Counted from the stretch's first letter, positions 1 through 10,016 are shown. The stretch: 64,000 nucleotides of DNA from Zygnema cylindricum (GCA_037447655.1 JBBHKE010001948.1:485321-549320), one strand, 5' to 3'. The notes: a model not told the origin generated them from the sequence alone. Numbers and translations: made by a program.

Positions 1-364
1 CCATCACTTCTTCATCGTCTTCGCCCGCTGCGGTTTCCTGTTCAAGTTTCGCCAGCTTCTGTTGTAATTCTTGCTTTCTCCAGTGGAGTTTCAGGGCGGC
101 CGTCAGAGCGGGAGTCCTGGAGGGCGATCCTAATCGCAGCGCTGCCAATTCTGCAGTCATGGCTGCCATTAGCTGGCTCTGCTGTTGGATGATAACCTCC
201 AGTGTTAATTGGGCTTGACTTGTTGGTTGTCGTTCTGAGTTCTCTGGGGTGCGGCATCCCCAAGGGTAAAGAAGCTGCAGCGGGAGAGGATTCACGACCG
301 TTTCACCTTCTCCAATGAACAGTGCATATTGCATCATCTCTTTAGGAACTCCATTCTTTCGGAA

Positions 365-774
365 GCAGTGCCCTTCCTTGTGACCCATGAAACCGCAAGC
401 CTCACACTTGGAGCATTTGATGGTATATTTGCCCCGCAATTCATTTGAGATTTGCGCGTCATCAAATTTTGGAAGTTTTATCTGTCGCAATTAGGCTTGC
501 GACATCTTTGCAGTCTCAGATCGTGGCGTCGGCCGGTAATTGTCTTTGTTACAGGTGTTTTATCGTCTGACCCTCCTCCTTGCTTCCTTTCTTGCTGCCT
601 CTTTGATCTTTCAGCTCTCTCCTTCTCCCATTCCTTCTGCTTAAGAGCTAATTCCGGTTTGAGCTTCCGGGGGCATCGCTTCAATCCATGACCTGTTTGT
701 TGACAGTTTAAACAGTTATAGAAGAAGACACGGTCATCGGCCCCCATGGCAGGTTCGGATCCACTATCCACCAC
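365..774 (-). pseudogene. Gag-like nucleocapsid part with two CCHC zinc knuckles
   Basis: Two CX2CX4HX4C knuckles are readable on the minus strand. CLNCQQTGHGLKRC is encoded at about 674-716, and CEACGFMGHKEGHC at 365-406. A Lys/Glu-rich stretch follows the first. The two knuckles are in different frames, so at least one frameshift separates them. Paired CCHC knuckles near the C-terminus are typical of retroelement Gag nucleocapsids that bind the element RNA. Confidence 0.55.
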
Positions 775-1182
775 CTGTTTCCCTTGAGGTTCCGCAAGGC
801 TAAGAGTTCAGCCGACTCTTCATGTTCATGAGGCATTTCTCCAGCAAATCCTGCAAAATTCCCTCGGGTTTTCCCGATTACTGATTTTTCCTAGGCCTCG
901 CGGTGGACAAAGTGATCATAAAGTTTCATGGCGGCCAGAGAGATTTCTTTGGCGGTTGGATTGACGTCTTAAATGGCCTGTCCAGCAATCCAATAATCTA
1001 GGGCTGCCTGCCCCGTCGGTCCGAACAAATTTCGGACACCGATAAAATATTTGGTTGCCATGGCCGGAAGATCAATGGTTGAGAGTTTGGTCTTTTGATA
1101 GAGGCTCGACAATCTGTTAAAAAGAGTTTGGGGTGTTTCACTCTTTTGGCAACGGAATTCCGTAAACTACTTCATAGCAGAT

Positions 1183-1443
1183 TCATTCCTCTCGGTGTAA
1201 AGGAGTTTCCACGCATTCAAAAGAGTGGTACAGGGGGGTTGGGTTTGCAACCATCCGAGTGGCTGCCCTGGCCTCCTGGATGGCCTGAAGATGAGCGACG
1301 TAGGCTCGTCCTTGTGCCTGCAGTTTCATAACCTTTGTGAAGAGGGCTGTGACAGGAGGGGCTGCAGCGGCAGCCAAGTCTGCTTTCGCTTGCAAGACTG
1401 CCTCATCAAGGATAGGGTCTGATATTTTGATGCTGGGAGCCAT
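1183..1443 (-). pseudogene. Gag-like middle segment
   Basis: Minus-strand frame of 86 codons, Ala-rich and predicted helical (around LQAKADLAAAAAPPV). It lies between the proline-rich part and the zinc knuckles. Further minus-strand coding-like sequence at about 900-1080 (around FGPTGQAALDYWIAG) is in another frame. I do not recognise the fold. It is listed as part of the decayed Gag by position. Confidence 0.35.
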
Positions 1444-1626
1444 CAGAAGAGGTTGTCGCTCCTTTTAGTTTGCTAAAGCTCCACCAGCAAGATAGTTCAC
1501 CATCATGGGAAAAAGCGTGGTCTCGAAGTCATCCGAAATGGCTCCGCCCCTGTATTTGTTGATTTCAGATTGGGTGAACGACTTCCACACCAATTCGAAT
1601 TCAGAGAAAGCGATTCCCGAGTTATC

Positions 1627-2820
1627 TCATGTAAAGATCCTCGCGTCCCCCATTTCTTTTTCCTCCTCTGCAAGGTTGGTGAACCGAGAAGAGGCTGATC
1701 CGGTGGGGCTGACAAACTGAACCGGTGAAATTACCTTGAGATCCGCGTTGGGTGGCTCAGAGCCTCCTCCTTCTCCAGTAGAAGGAGCTGCTTGACGAGA
1801 ATTGGCACTCCCCCCCACTGAGGAAGCTCCGGTTACTGGTGGGATAGTGAGATGACCTGTATCTCCCTGGAGTTGGCCCTTGGGAAATGAGGAGCTTATC
1901 ACCTTGGGAAAAGCGGCCCGAAGTCCTGCTCCTCTATACCCAGGAGAGGCCCGTTCCTCTCGGCGAACTGTTTCCACCGAGGGAATGTGGAGAATAGGTT
2001 CAATCACCGGTGGTCCTTGAGGGATTGGTGGGGAACGGGAGGGAGATGAATGAAGACTACGAGAGAAAGGTGTATGTTTCCATGTACGCTTTCTGGAGGT
2101 TTGTGGTGGAGGAGTTCCTTCGCTGGAATCAGGAGAACGTCGGTGGGGAGGAGAGTAGGCAGGAACGTCGTACTTGTAGGGTAAGACAGGTGGTCTTGGT
2201 GACCCACGGACTGGAGCGGCCGGAGAAACAGAAGGCGAAGGAGATGATGCCTGAGGTGGAGATGGAGGAGGAGTGGAAAGCCCAAGGGAGATGTGTTGTC
2301 TCTGGTCGGGTTGTAATAATACCACGGCCTCCGCAGTTGAAGACCCAGCCACTGAGACAACAGTAGGACGCTTAGCAGAGGCAGCTGCAACGTTATCCGG
2401 TAAATCTGCACCCATCCCCTGTTTGTTAGGTCCTGTTGTTTCCCCCCCTTCCCGCTGAAGAGGAGGCTCCGGTCCAAGTTCCGAAAAAATCCCGGGAGCT
2501 GGCATCTCCGTAAGGGTTGTCTGCACTGAAGGTTGTCTCTCAGCCAAGGGACCTGTCTCTCTAGGAGGAGCTACCTGTCCACTAAGGATCCCTTCTGATA
2601 TTTGTTTAGCCTCCCTTATAAGGAGAAATTCCTGTTTGAGGGCCCTCTCCCTCTCTTCTTCAAGAGCTTCCCAATCAATGGTGACGGGTCCAGCCCCCAC
2701 CGTAGCCTGACTCTGGGATCGCAAGATGTCAACCAGTTTTTGTGTACTGCACACCACCCCTGAGAGATCCGCAATCCCCAAACCCGGTACCTCGAGATCG
2801 ATGGGTCTAGAACGCCACAA
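1627..2820 (-). pseudogene. Gag-like N-terminal region, proline/serine-rich (397 codons)
   Basis: Open frame of 397 codons on the minus strand. The first third is acidic and helical (around the motif EALEEERERALKQEF). The middle and end are low-complexity Pro/Ser with many SPS, PPP and RS pairs. I see no catalytic motif. The frame stops at 1627 and related coding continues in other frames at 1183-1443 and 478-774, so this is probably one frame-broken protein. The initiating Met at 2820 may not be the true start, because the element is truncated only 16 bp further by the inserted copia LTR. A host protein is possible but less likely given the repeated fragment at 10691. Confidence 0.45.
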
Positions 2821-3043
2821 CCCCTTTGATGGTCGATGTAGAAACTAATGGTTTTATTAGTATTTTCTAGGTCTGAAAAGAAATATAGAAGTCGAGGCAG
2901 TCTATCTCTAACTTCTCTCTCCAACTCTCAAACTTGTCGCAGTCACTGAGAAATTGGAGAGGAAGCTAGAGCCATGGCTACCTTGGCTATCCTGAGGTTT
3001 ACGGGAATTTTATATTAGGGTTTATATATTTGATTAAAATGTA

Positions 3044-3113
3044 CTTGACGGACCAGAGATTTGATCCCGGTACCTGCGGTTCGTCAAATCGTCCGGTAGC
3101 GGTTAGCTTTATC
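3044..3113 (-). other. tRNA-like segment in LTR1 (antisense)
   Basis: Read on the minus strand, this ~70-bp segment has a B-box-like GGGATCAAATC, a degenerate D-arm-like part and tRNA-like spacing. It has no good cloverleaf by eye, so it is a tRNA-derived relic and not a tRNA gene. LTR3 and LTR4 carry different but clearly tRNA-like segments at about the same place and in the same orientation. Confidence 0.45.
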
Positions 3114-3502
3114 CTAATAGACTAGGACCAATGCTAAGTGCTATGGTATGTGATAGATATATATTTAGTTCGAAAGGATAAAGTTCATTTAACTAAAACT
3201 GTTTACGGCGTACATATATACAGTTTTATAAAGTACGTCGTACGACGCTAATTCAAAACGGATACCACGCATTTTATTTCTACATCGGAACAAATATCGC
3301 GCAAGTATTTATTCCGGCCAAGATTACGTTTCGCATATAATCCAACGGCGCACATCATCGCCGAAATCCCGGAGTGGTCACTTTGGCATTTAGTGACGTG
3401 GCATCACCTGGCGCCACGTGGGGAGACATCATTCGGTCGCGGGAATTCCGAGGAACGTACGGATGAGTGGAAAGTATACACGCGTCCACTAATGGCCTTG
3501 TC

Positions 3503-3550
3503 GTACAGAGGCCGTACAGAAAGTACATCGGCAGTAGTACTTTCTAGTAC
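3503..3550 (+). promoter_or_regulatory. Five-box GTAC array with dyad in LTR1
   Basis: GTAC occurs at 3503, 3514, 3523, 3537 and 3547. The last four form an inverted pair (GTACAGAAAGTAC and GTACTTTCTAGTAC). The array lies about 120 bp upstream of the TATA box. The same five offsets recur in LTR2, LTR3 and LTR4. Confidence 0.6.
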
Positions 3551-3665
3551 TATACAGTTTTGTGATTGGTTCGTACAGGCAGTAGATAGGAGCTGTGAGA
3601 GGGAATTAGGAAAAACTAGGACTTAGGAAAATTTAGGTAGATAGTCCTCTCTCTCAGAGAGTTTG

Positions 3666-3671
3666 TATAAA
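3666..3671 (+). promoter_or_regulatory. TATA box of LTR1
   Basis: TATAAA sits just after the CTCTCTCTCAGAGAG stretch, about 220 bp before the LTR end, a usual place for the U3/R promoter. LTR2 has the same box at 9056 and LTR3 has tataaa at 10461. Confidence 0.55.
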
Positions 3672-3886
3672 TTGGCATCTTTGCCACCCTATAACTTATC
3701 GCCTGGTTGGCCGTTTTCAGTGATTCTTTTTTCTACGGACCCAGGGGAGTCCAGGCTACACAGGGGTGCAGTCAAATTGTCAGTTTGCCTTCTTGGGCAG
3801 CAGTGGTTGTGGCTTAAAGTGGGTTAGTTAAATACTATCTAGAGGCTTCCTGTATTCTGTGGTCCAATGGAGGACACAGAATTGCA

Positions 3887-3899
3887 GGTTATGGGCCCA
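3887..3899 (+). other. Primer-binding site, initiator tRNA-Met anticodon arm
   Basis: GGTTATGGGCCCA directly follows the LTR. It is the reverse complement of the UGGGCCCAUAACC anticodon-arm sequence of initiator tRNA-Met. Drosophila copia uses this half-tRNA priming. The site contains an in-frame ATG (3891) for gag. Confidence 0.75.
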
Positions 3900-4346
3900 C
3901 CCTCTAGGGTGCCCATCTTCAATGGATCTGGGTTCATCTATTGGGAAGCCATGATGATGGGAGCTTTGTGTGAAAAACGATACTGGGGTATCGTCAGTGG
4001 ACAAGTGAAACGTCCACCTTTAGGAACTCCACCAGGATTTGGGGGAGAAAGGTTTCCTGCAACAACGGCTGCCTCGGCGGAGGAGGCAGATGATGGGGAC
4101 AGCAGTGTGTCTGAAAAGGGGAAAGGGAAGGAGACACCCCTTACTCCTATTGCCACAGTATCGGGAGCGGCAATTGTGAAGACCGTGGAGAACGATACTC
4201 AAATGTGGGAGGATGTAAACATGGCTGCCAAGAACTTCATTTTGAGGCACCTCACTCAAGGTTTGGCCACTCCTCATCTTCACATTTACAAGGCAGAGGA
4301 ATTGTGGGAGAGTTTGGTGGAGATTTATAAAGCTGGAACTATTTAG
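3891..4346 (+). pseudogene. gag: Copia Gag, N-terminal part (interrupted)
   Basis: The frame is open from ATG 3867 (inside the LTR) or ATG 3891 (inside the primer site) to a TAG at 4344. It begins MGPPSRVPIFNGSGF and ends near LWESLVEIYKAGTI, the usual copia Gag pattern of an N-terminal substrate-like motif followed by a W..L..IY segment. The reading would go on as ELQLAGK after the TAG, then shift frame near 4362-4372 to join the pol frame (SYTYKGG). One nonsense change and one frameshift therefore separate it from the nucleocapsid. Gag would coat the element RNA in the cytoplasm. Confidence 0.75.
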
Positions 4347-4372
4347 GAGCTCCAGTTGGCTGGCAAAAGCTA

Positions 4373-7300
4373 TTGAGTTACACTTACAAAGGAGGAAAGA
4401 TGTTAGATTACTGTAATGATCTTTCTTGTTTGTATATGGAAATGGAAAGTGCCGGGTGGACAGGTACAAAGAAAATGAAAGTTAACACCCTTATCATGAA
4501 ATTACCAGATGAGTTCGAAAACATAGTGTATCGAGTACAGGGAATGCTTGATAGTTCATGGAAATGGAACACAGTAGTCAGGATGATACTTGTGCAAGAA
4601 AACACAATGGAGATTAGGAGAGGAGGAAAGAGCATTCAAGCTCTAGCAACAGAAGGGGACCGATGGGGGAAGGACCCGAAGAAACCTTATAGAGGGGAAA
4701 GAGATAATTCTGGGGGACAGAGGCCCCCAAAGGGTCTTTGTCATTATTGCGAAAAGCTGGGACACTTTATTGCAGATTGTGTCAAGCTGTCGGAGCTGAG
4801 GCTCCAAGAAAACCGTGGAGGGGGTTCTTCCGGAGGGAAGAAAAAGGCACTTGTGGTTACAAAAGTGTCAGGAGAAACCGAGGATGAGTCATCTGAGGAG
4901 GATGGGGTGCTTCTTCTTGACGAGAGTCTGGAGGAGCAGAAGATCCCTCGGAGGCAGAAGTGTGCCCTTGGAGCAATTCGGGAAGCTCCACAGGAAGGAT
5001 GGATCATCGACTCAGGTGCATCCATGCATATGTGTCCTGATAAAGAACTCTTAACTAAGCTAAGAAAGATTCCTACTATAGCGATAGAGTATGGTGATGG
5101 GAGAGTGGTTACTACAGATCTAGTGGGATCAGTAGATCTGAAAGTCTTAGTGGAGGGTAAGACTTCTATACTTACATTCTCAGATGTACTTTACATTCCT
5201 CAGCTGAGTAAAAATCTTGTCTCTACGTCTGTGTTAGATGACAAAGAGTTTGATACCTTCACTAGAAAGGGAGTCTTTACAGCTAAGTATGGGGATGAAG
5301 TTTACTTCACAGCAGATAAGGGTAGCCAAGGAATGTTTAGGCTTAACCTGAGTAATGAAAAGAAGAATGCTTACTATGTTGGTGTTCCTAAGGTGATGAT
5401 TTGGCATAAGCGGTTGGGGCATGTGCATTTTGATAGGTTAAGGGAAATGAAAAAACTTCGGGTAGTAGATGGCATTCCGATTGGGGATAATGAAATGATG
5501 GATGATTGTAGTGGTTGTGCTCAAAGTAAGGCTCACAAACTTCCCTTTCCCAAAGTCGCCACATATAGAGGAGAGAAAGTGTTAGATTTGGTCCACACAG
5601 ATATTTGGGGGCCTGCAAAAGTACCTTCGGTTGGAGGAAAGAGGTTTATGATGACAATAATTGATGACTGGTCTAGATACTCTAGAGTTTACTTTCTGAA
5701 AACAAAGTCTGAAGCATCAACTTACTTCAAAGAATATAAAGCTTGGAGTGAGAAGTTGCATGAAACCCCCATTAAGAGGATAAGGAGTGATAATGGGGGG
5801 GAATATACCTTTAACCAGTTTGAGGAATATCTGAGAGATGAGGGAGTGCAACACCAGAAAACTGTACCATATAACCCGGAACAAAATGGGGTAGCTGAGA
5901 GGTTGAATCGAACACTAGGAGATAGTGCATGTAGTATGTTGGCAGACAAGAAAATAGGAAAGAGATTTTGGGCAGAGGCAATGAACTGTGCCAACTATAT
6001 TAAAAATAGAGTCCTTACCTCAGCTGTAAAGGGAGTGACACCTTATGAGAGATGGGTTGGAAGGAAACCAGATATCTCACACCTTAAAGTATTTGGTAGC
6101 CAAGTTTACAGTCTTGACACGGATAGGAAAAACTGGAAACTAGATGCTAAGGGAAAACCTGGATACTTTGTGGGATATGATGAGGATGTTAAGGGATATA
6201 GAGTCTATGACTTAGCAAAGAAAGATATCATTCTGGTCAAACACTTAGTTGTCATGGATGAAGGGAAGTCATTTGACCCCTTCAAATATACAAAGAAGAT
6301 AAGGATCAGATTTGAGTCCGAAAGTGAGGAGAACTCAGTCGTTCCCGAAAAAGACATGAGTGAAATTGTGATTACAGATTCAGGGGAGATCGAAGATACA
6401 AGAGACTCACCGGAAACCTCACAAACTCCTATGGACTTCGAGGAGATGGAAGAAGCGGGACAAGATACGGTTTTTATGGACAGGGGAGCCGATGAGATAG
6501 TGAGAAGAAATCCAAGACTTCCATCCATTCCAACTTCGGAGTTTGAGGGAGGAAGGAGGAGCAGCAAAAGGATACAGGAAAAACAAGCTGCCCATAAGGT
6601 AACTAAGCTATCTCACCCAGATGAGCCTCGGTCTTACTTAGAGGCAGTGAATAGTCCAGAGAAAGAAAGATGGATTAGAGCCATAAATGATGAGATGGCT
6701 TCTATCATGGAAGCAAATACTTGGGAACTAGCGGATTGCCCTCCAGACAGAAAACCTATTGGATGTAAATGGGTATTTAAACTAAAACTGAACCCAGATA
6801 ATACAATTGAGAGGTATAAGGCTCGATTGGTAGCAAAGGGGTTCACCCAAAAAGAGGGGATTGACTATGAGGAGACCTTTGCTCCAGTTGTTCGGTTCCC
6901 ATCGGTAAGGATTCTCCTCAGTCTGGCCGCAGCGGAAGACATGGAAATTCACCAGATGGATATTAAGACTGCTTTTCTTAATGGTGAGTTAGAGGAAGAA
7001 ATTTTTATGAGGCAACCCGAGGGGTTTGTGGAAGAAGGAGAAGAGAGCAAAGTGTGCAGGCTCATAAAGTCCTTATATGGACTGAAACAGGCTCCGCGAC
7101 AGTGGAACAAGAAACTAGATGAGTTTCTCACCGATCTGGGATACATCCGGATCAGCTCTGACCATTCTATCTATATGTTTGAAGATGAGAATGGTGTCAT
7201 TTTTATTGCAATTTATGTGGATGATCTGCTTGTGTTAAGTAAGTCTTTAGATAATATCAATAGGCTAAAGAAAGATCTTAGGGGCAGATTTGATATGAAG

Positions 7301-8215
7301 GATTTAGGGGAGGCAAAATATATTTTGGGGATCCAAATGGAGAGAGATAGAGGGAAGAAGATTATCAGACTTACTCAGAAAGAAGCAATAGGTAATATGC
7401 TTGAGAAATTCCAGATGGAAAATGCTAACAGTTGTACCACTCCCATGGACTTGAAAAAAGTAAGTGATGGGAGTGTAGAAGGAGGAGTGATGATCTTAGA
7501 CGATCAGATGAGTCTAGAGGAGAGAGAGTTCATGAAGTCTATTCCTTATAGACAGGTCGTAGGAAGCTTAATCTATTTTATGAACTGTACCAGGCCGGAC
7601 ATAGCGGCAGCAGTTGGAGTACTCAGTAGGAGTCTTAATGATCCTAGGAAGAGAGATTGGGAGGCAGCGAAGAGAGTCATGAGATATCTGGTGGGAACTA
7701 GAGAGTTATGGTTGCATTTGGGAGGGGAGCATACTGATATCACCACTTGGAGTGACGCCAGTTATGGGGATGCACCTATGAGAAGATGCACTTCTGGATA
7801 TGTTTTGTATATGGGGGAAGGTGCTTGCTGTTGGAGCAGTAAGCAACAAAAGGTGGTTGCTCAGTCTACTATGGAGGCTGAGTATATGGCGTCGTGTTCT
7901 GCTGTAAAAGAACTAATGTGGGTGAAATCATTGTTACAAGAACTGGGATTTATGAAGGAGGGAGTGCATGAAATCTTTTGCGATAACCAAGCTGCAATTG
8001 CAATTGCAGCCAATCCAAAACACCATTTCAAAGCAAAACATATGGACATAAGATTAAGCTTCGTAAGAGAAAAAGTTGAAAATAAAATTCTAAATCTTGT
8101 GTTTAGACCTGATGAAGAAATGGTGGCTGACATGATGACCAAACCTGTGCCCTCTCCTAAACTAAAATATTGTCGGGAAAAATGCGGGTTGAAAGAAAAA
8201 TTAAAATTAGACTAG
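4373..8215 (+). CDS. pol: Copia Gag C-terminus plus Pol polyprotein
   Basis: One open frame of 1280 codons. Domains in order: end of Gag; CCHC knuckle CHYCEKLGHFIADC (residues 123-136); aspartic protease WIIDSGAS (D213); gag-pre-integrase with HKRLGH; integrase with D410, D473 and E509 (D,D35E spacing) and PYNPEQNGVAERLNR; copia reverse transcriptase from about residue 800, with MDIKTAFLNG and catalytic YVDD (948-951); RNase H with SDASYGD and STMEAEYMA. It ends six bases before the polypurine tract. All catalytic residues I checked are present, so the enzymes may still be functional although Gag is broken. The true polyprotein start would be the upstream gag ATG. Two RNase H-bearing copies lie in tandem. 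Confidence 0.93.
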   Translation: MSYTYKGGKMLDYCNDLSCLYMEMESAGWTGTKKMKVNTLIMKLPDEFENIVYRVQGMLDSSWKWNTVVRMILVQENTMEIRRGGKSIQALATEGDRWGKDPKKPYRGERDNSGGQRPPKGLCHYCEKLGHFIADCVKLSELRLQENRGGGSSGGKKKALVVTKVSGETEDESSEEDGVLLLDESLEEQKIPRRQKCALGAIREAPQEGWIIDSGASMHMCPDKELLTKLRKIPTIAIEYGDGRVVTTDLVGSVDLKVLVEGKTSILTFSDVLYIPQLSKNLVSTSVLDDKEFDTFTRKGVFTAKYGDEVYFTADKGSQGMFRLNLSNEKKNAYYVGVPKVMIWHKRLGHVHFDRLREMKKLRVVDGIPIGDNEMMDDCSGCAQSKAHKLPFPKVATYRGEKVLDLVHTDIWGPAKVPSVGGKRFMMTIIDDWSRYSRVYFLKTKSEASTYFKEYKAWSEKLHETPIKRIRSDNGGEYTFNQFEEYLRDEGVQHQKTVPYNPEQNGVAERLNRTLGDSACSMLADKKIGKRFWAEAMNCANYIKNRVLTSAVKGVTPYERWVGRKPDISHLKVFGSQVYSLDTDRKNWKLDAKGKPGYFVGYDEDVKGYRVYDLAKKDIILVKHLVVMDEGKSFDPFKYTKKIRIRFESESEENSVVPEKDMSEIVITDSGEIEDTRDSPETSQTPMDFEEMEEAGQDTVFMDRGADEIVRRNPRLPSIPTSEFEGGRRSSKRIQEKQAAHKVTKLSHPDEPRSYLEAVNSPEKERWIRAINDEMASIMEANTWELADCPPDRKPIGCKWVFKLKLNPDNTIERYKARLVAKGFTQKEGIDYEETFAPVVRFPSVRILLSLAAAEDMEIHQMDIKTAFLNGELEEEIFMRQPEGFVEEGEESKVCRLIKSLYGLKQAPRQWNKKLDEFLTDLGYIRISSDHSIYMFEDENGVIFIAIYVDDLLVLSKSLDNINRLKKDLRGRFDMKDLGEAKYILGIQMERDRGKKIIRLTQKEAIGNMLEKFQMENANSCTTPMDLKKVSDGSVEGGVMILDDQMSLEEREFMKSIPYRQVVGSLIYFMNCTRPDIAAAVGVLSRSLNDPRKRDWEAAKRVMRYLVGTRELWLHLGGEHTDITTWSDASYGDAPMRRCTSGYVLYMGEGACCWSSKQQKVVAQSTMEAEYMASCSAVKELMWVKSLLQELGFMKEGVHEIFCDNQAAIAIAANPKHHFKAKHMDIRLSFVREKVENKILNLVFRPDEEMVADMMTKPVPSPKLKYCREKCGLKEKLKLD

Positions 8216-8220
8216 AAAAT

Positions 8221-8228
8221 AAGGGGAG
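8221..8228 (+). other. Polypurine tract
   Basis: AAGGGGAG directly precedes the TGTTGAAA start of LTR2. This is the usual plus-strand primer position for plant-type copia elements. The second copy has the same run just before LTR3 (about 9794-9801). Confidence 0.7.
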
Positions 8229-9276
8229 TGTTGAAATTTATAGATTTCTAGAGTATTTTCTAGGTTTAAATATGGTTTTATAAAAGGAAAAAGAAAAAGG
8301 ACGGACAGCCTGCCTCCACCTCCGCTCTCTAGCCCCCATACTTGTTGTAGTCACTGAAGGAAAGAGAGAGAGGTTGATCCATGGCTGCCTTAGTTCAACA
8401 GACAGCTATTTTTAGTAGGTTACTAAAAATATACTTGACGGACCAAAGATTTGATCCCGGTACCTGCGGTTCGTCAAATCGTCCGGTAGCGGTTAGCTTT
8501 ATCCTAATAGACTAGGACCAATGCTAAGTGCTATGGTATGTGATAGATATATATTTAGTTCGAAAGGATAAAGTTCATTTAACTAAAACTGTTTACGGCG
8601 TACATATATACAGTTTTATAAAGTACGTCGTATGACGCTAATTCAAAACGGATACCACGCATTTTATTTCTACATCGGAACAAATATCGCGCAAGTATTT
8701 ATTCCAGCCAAGATTACGTTTCGCATATAATCCAACGGCGCACATCATCGCCGAAATCCCGGAGTGGTCACTTTGGCATTTAGTGACGTGGCATCACCTG
8801 GCGCCACGTGGGGAGACATCATTCGGTCGCGGGAATTCCGAGGAACGTACGGATGAGTGGAAAGTATACACGCGTCCACTAATGGCCTTGTCGTACAGAG
8901 GCCGTACAGAAAGTACATCGGCAGTAGTACTTTCTAGTACTATACAGTTTTGTGATTGGTTCGTACAGGCAGTAGATAGGAGCTGTGAGAGGGAATTAGG
9001 AAAAACTAGGACTTAGGAAAATTTAGGTAGATAGTCCTCTCTCTCAGAGAGTTTGTATAAATTGGCATCTTTGCCACCCTATAACTTATCGCCTGGTTGG
9101 CCGTTTTCAATGATTCTTTTTTCTACGGACTCAGGGGAGTCCAGGCTACACAGGGGTGCAGTCAAATTGTCAGTTTGCCTTCTTGGGCAGCAGTGGTTGT
9201 GGCTTAAAGTGGGTTAGTTAAATACTATCTAGAGGCTTCCTGTATTCTGTGGTCCAATGGAGGACACAGAATTGCA
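8229..9276 (+). repeat. 3' LTR of the copia element (LTR2)
   Basis: Begins TGTTGAAA after the polypurine tract and ends TTGCA. From 8433 onward it is nearly identical to LTR1, and before that only distantly similar. It is followed not by host DNA but by a copia RNase H fragment in the same orientation. It carries the tRNA-like segment (8434-8503), the GTAC array (8893-8940) and a TATA box at 9056. Confidence 0.85.
8893..8940 (+). promoter_or_regulatory. Five-box GTAC array in LTR2
   Basis: GTAC occurs at 8893, 8904, 8913, 8927 and 8937, the same offsets as in LTR1 and in identical surrounding sequence. Confidence 0.55.
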
Positions 9277-9788
9277 CAAGGGAATTATGGTTGCATTTGG
9301 GAGGGGAACACACTGACATCATCACTTGGAGTGATGCTAGTTATGGAGATGTGCCTTTGAGGAGGTGTACGACTGGATATGTGTTGCAAATTGGATCCGG
9401 TGCATGTTGTTGGAGTAGCAAGCAACAAAAAGTAGTTGCTCAGTCCACTATGGAGGCTGAATACATGGCTTCCTGTGGTGCCACCAAAGAATTAATATGG
9501 GTTAAATCTCTTCTTGAAGAACTTGGGTTCATGAAGTCTGGAACTCAAAATGTTTTTTGTGATAATCAAGCTGCAATCTCTATTGCAACTAATCCGAAAC
9601 ATCACTTCAAAGCTAAGCATATGGATATTAGACTAAGCTTTGTCAGAGAGAAGGTAGAAAATAAAATTATTAAACTGGTTCATAAAACTGATAGAGAAAT
9701 GATTGCAGACATGATGACAAAAGCAGTGCCTTCCCCTAAGTTGATTTATTGCAGAGAAAACTGTGAATTAAAATTGAAAAGTGACTAA
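9277..9788 (+). pseudogene. Copia RNase H fragment (second element)
   Basis: About 170 codons of copia RNase H and C-terminus: SDASYGD, GACCWSSKQQKVVAQ, STMEAEYMAS, CDNQAAISIA, HMDIRLSFVREK, MADMMTK-type end, stop at 9788. It is similar to but clearly distinct from the RNase H at 7690-8215. Gag, protease, integrase and reverse transcriptase are missing, because the LTR2 end is joined directly to RNase H. An accidental in-frame ATG lies in the LTR (9257), but this is a truncated relic. Confidence 0.85.
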
Positions 9789-9941
9789 GAATTAAGGGGA
9801 GTGTTGAAAAGGGGTAATTAATAGTTCACTTCCCTATTTTAGTTTTCTTTTAACGAAAGAGAGTAAGGATCAAAGGCGGCCATGGCTGCCGCCATATTTA
9901 GAAAGTGGCAGTTTTTGCAGTTAAGGGTATTTTGGCTAAAA

Positions 9942-10016
9942 TGACGCATAGGTCTGATTTGAACCTATGACCTCTAGGTTCTTTATAGACTAACGCCTTA
10001 ACCATTAAGGCGTAAC
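9942..10016 (-). other. tRNA-like segment in LTR3 (antisense)
   Basis: On the minus strand it shows an A-box-like TTAATGGTTAAGGCG and a B-box GGTTCAAATC at tRNA spacing, with an anticodon-loop-like stretch between. The T-stem does not pair well, so it is a relic. This is the clearest tRNA-like case of the LTR segments. Confidence 0.5.

Larger units (their letters stand above)
1..2836 (-). mobile_element. Decayed gag-like retroelement segment
   Basis: Minus-strand open frames run through this block in the order proline/serine-rich region, helical segment, then two CCHC knuckles, which is the order of a retroelement Gag. They are split by stops and frameshifts. The left end runs off the window. 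The right end is cut sharply by the copia LTR at 2837. No protease, integrase or reverse transcriptase is visible here. A fragment of about 85 bp with the same sequence recurs at 10691-10780, which supports a repeated element. The Gag assignment rests on domain order and knuckles only. Confidence 0.55.
2837..3886 (+). repeat. 5' LTR of the copia element (LTR1)
   Basis: The LTR starts TGTAGAAA and ends TTGCA directly before the primer site. The segment 3043-3886 is almost identical to 8433-9276 (a handful of substitutions), but the first ~200 bp match the first ~200 bp of LTR2 only loosely. It holds an antisense tRNA-like segment, a GTAC-box dyad, a TATA box near 3666 and a CTCTCTCTCAGAGAG stretch just before the TATA box. 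An ATG at 3867, 20 bp before the LTR end, is in frame with gag. Confidence 0.85.
2837..9276 (+). mobile_element. Nearly complete Ty1/copia LTR retrotransposon
   Basis: LTR, primer site, gag, pol, polypurine tract and LTR follow in standard copia order (integrase before reverse transcriptase). Total length is about 6.4 kb. Gag is broken by a TAG and a frameshift, while pol is open to its end. The bases flanking the two LTRs do not form a matching 5-bp target duplication (left flank gtcga, right flank caagg). The right flank is another copia's RNase H, so the ends look recombinant rather than a clean insertion. Confidence 0.9.

Noticed and set aside
2010-2366. 118-codon plus-strand frame
   Set aside because: Antisense shadow of the 397-codon minus-strand gag-like frame. 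Composition and knuckle order support the minus strand.
3393-3626. Identical 77-codon frames in both LTRs (3393 and 8783)
   Set aside because: They lie across the GTAC array and the rest of U3. The frame is not kept in LTR3 or LTR4, so it is not likely to be coding.
4408-8142. Open frames antisense to the copia pol
   Set aside because: Shadows of a 1280-codon coding frame on the plus strand.
9942-10016. A functional tRNA gene in LTR3
   Set aside because: A and B boxes are readable, but the T-stem and anticodon stem do not pair, so I call it tRNA-like only.
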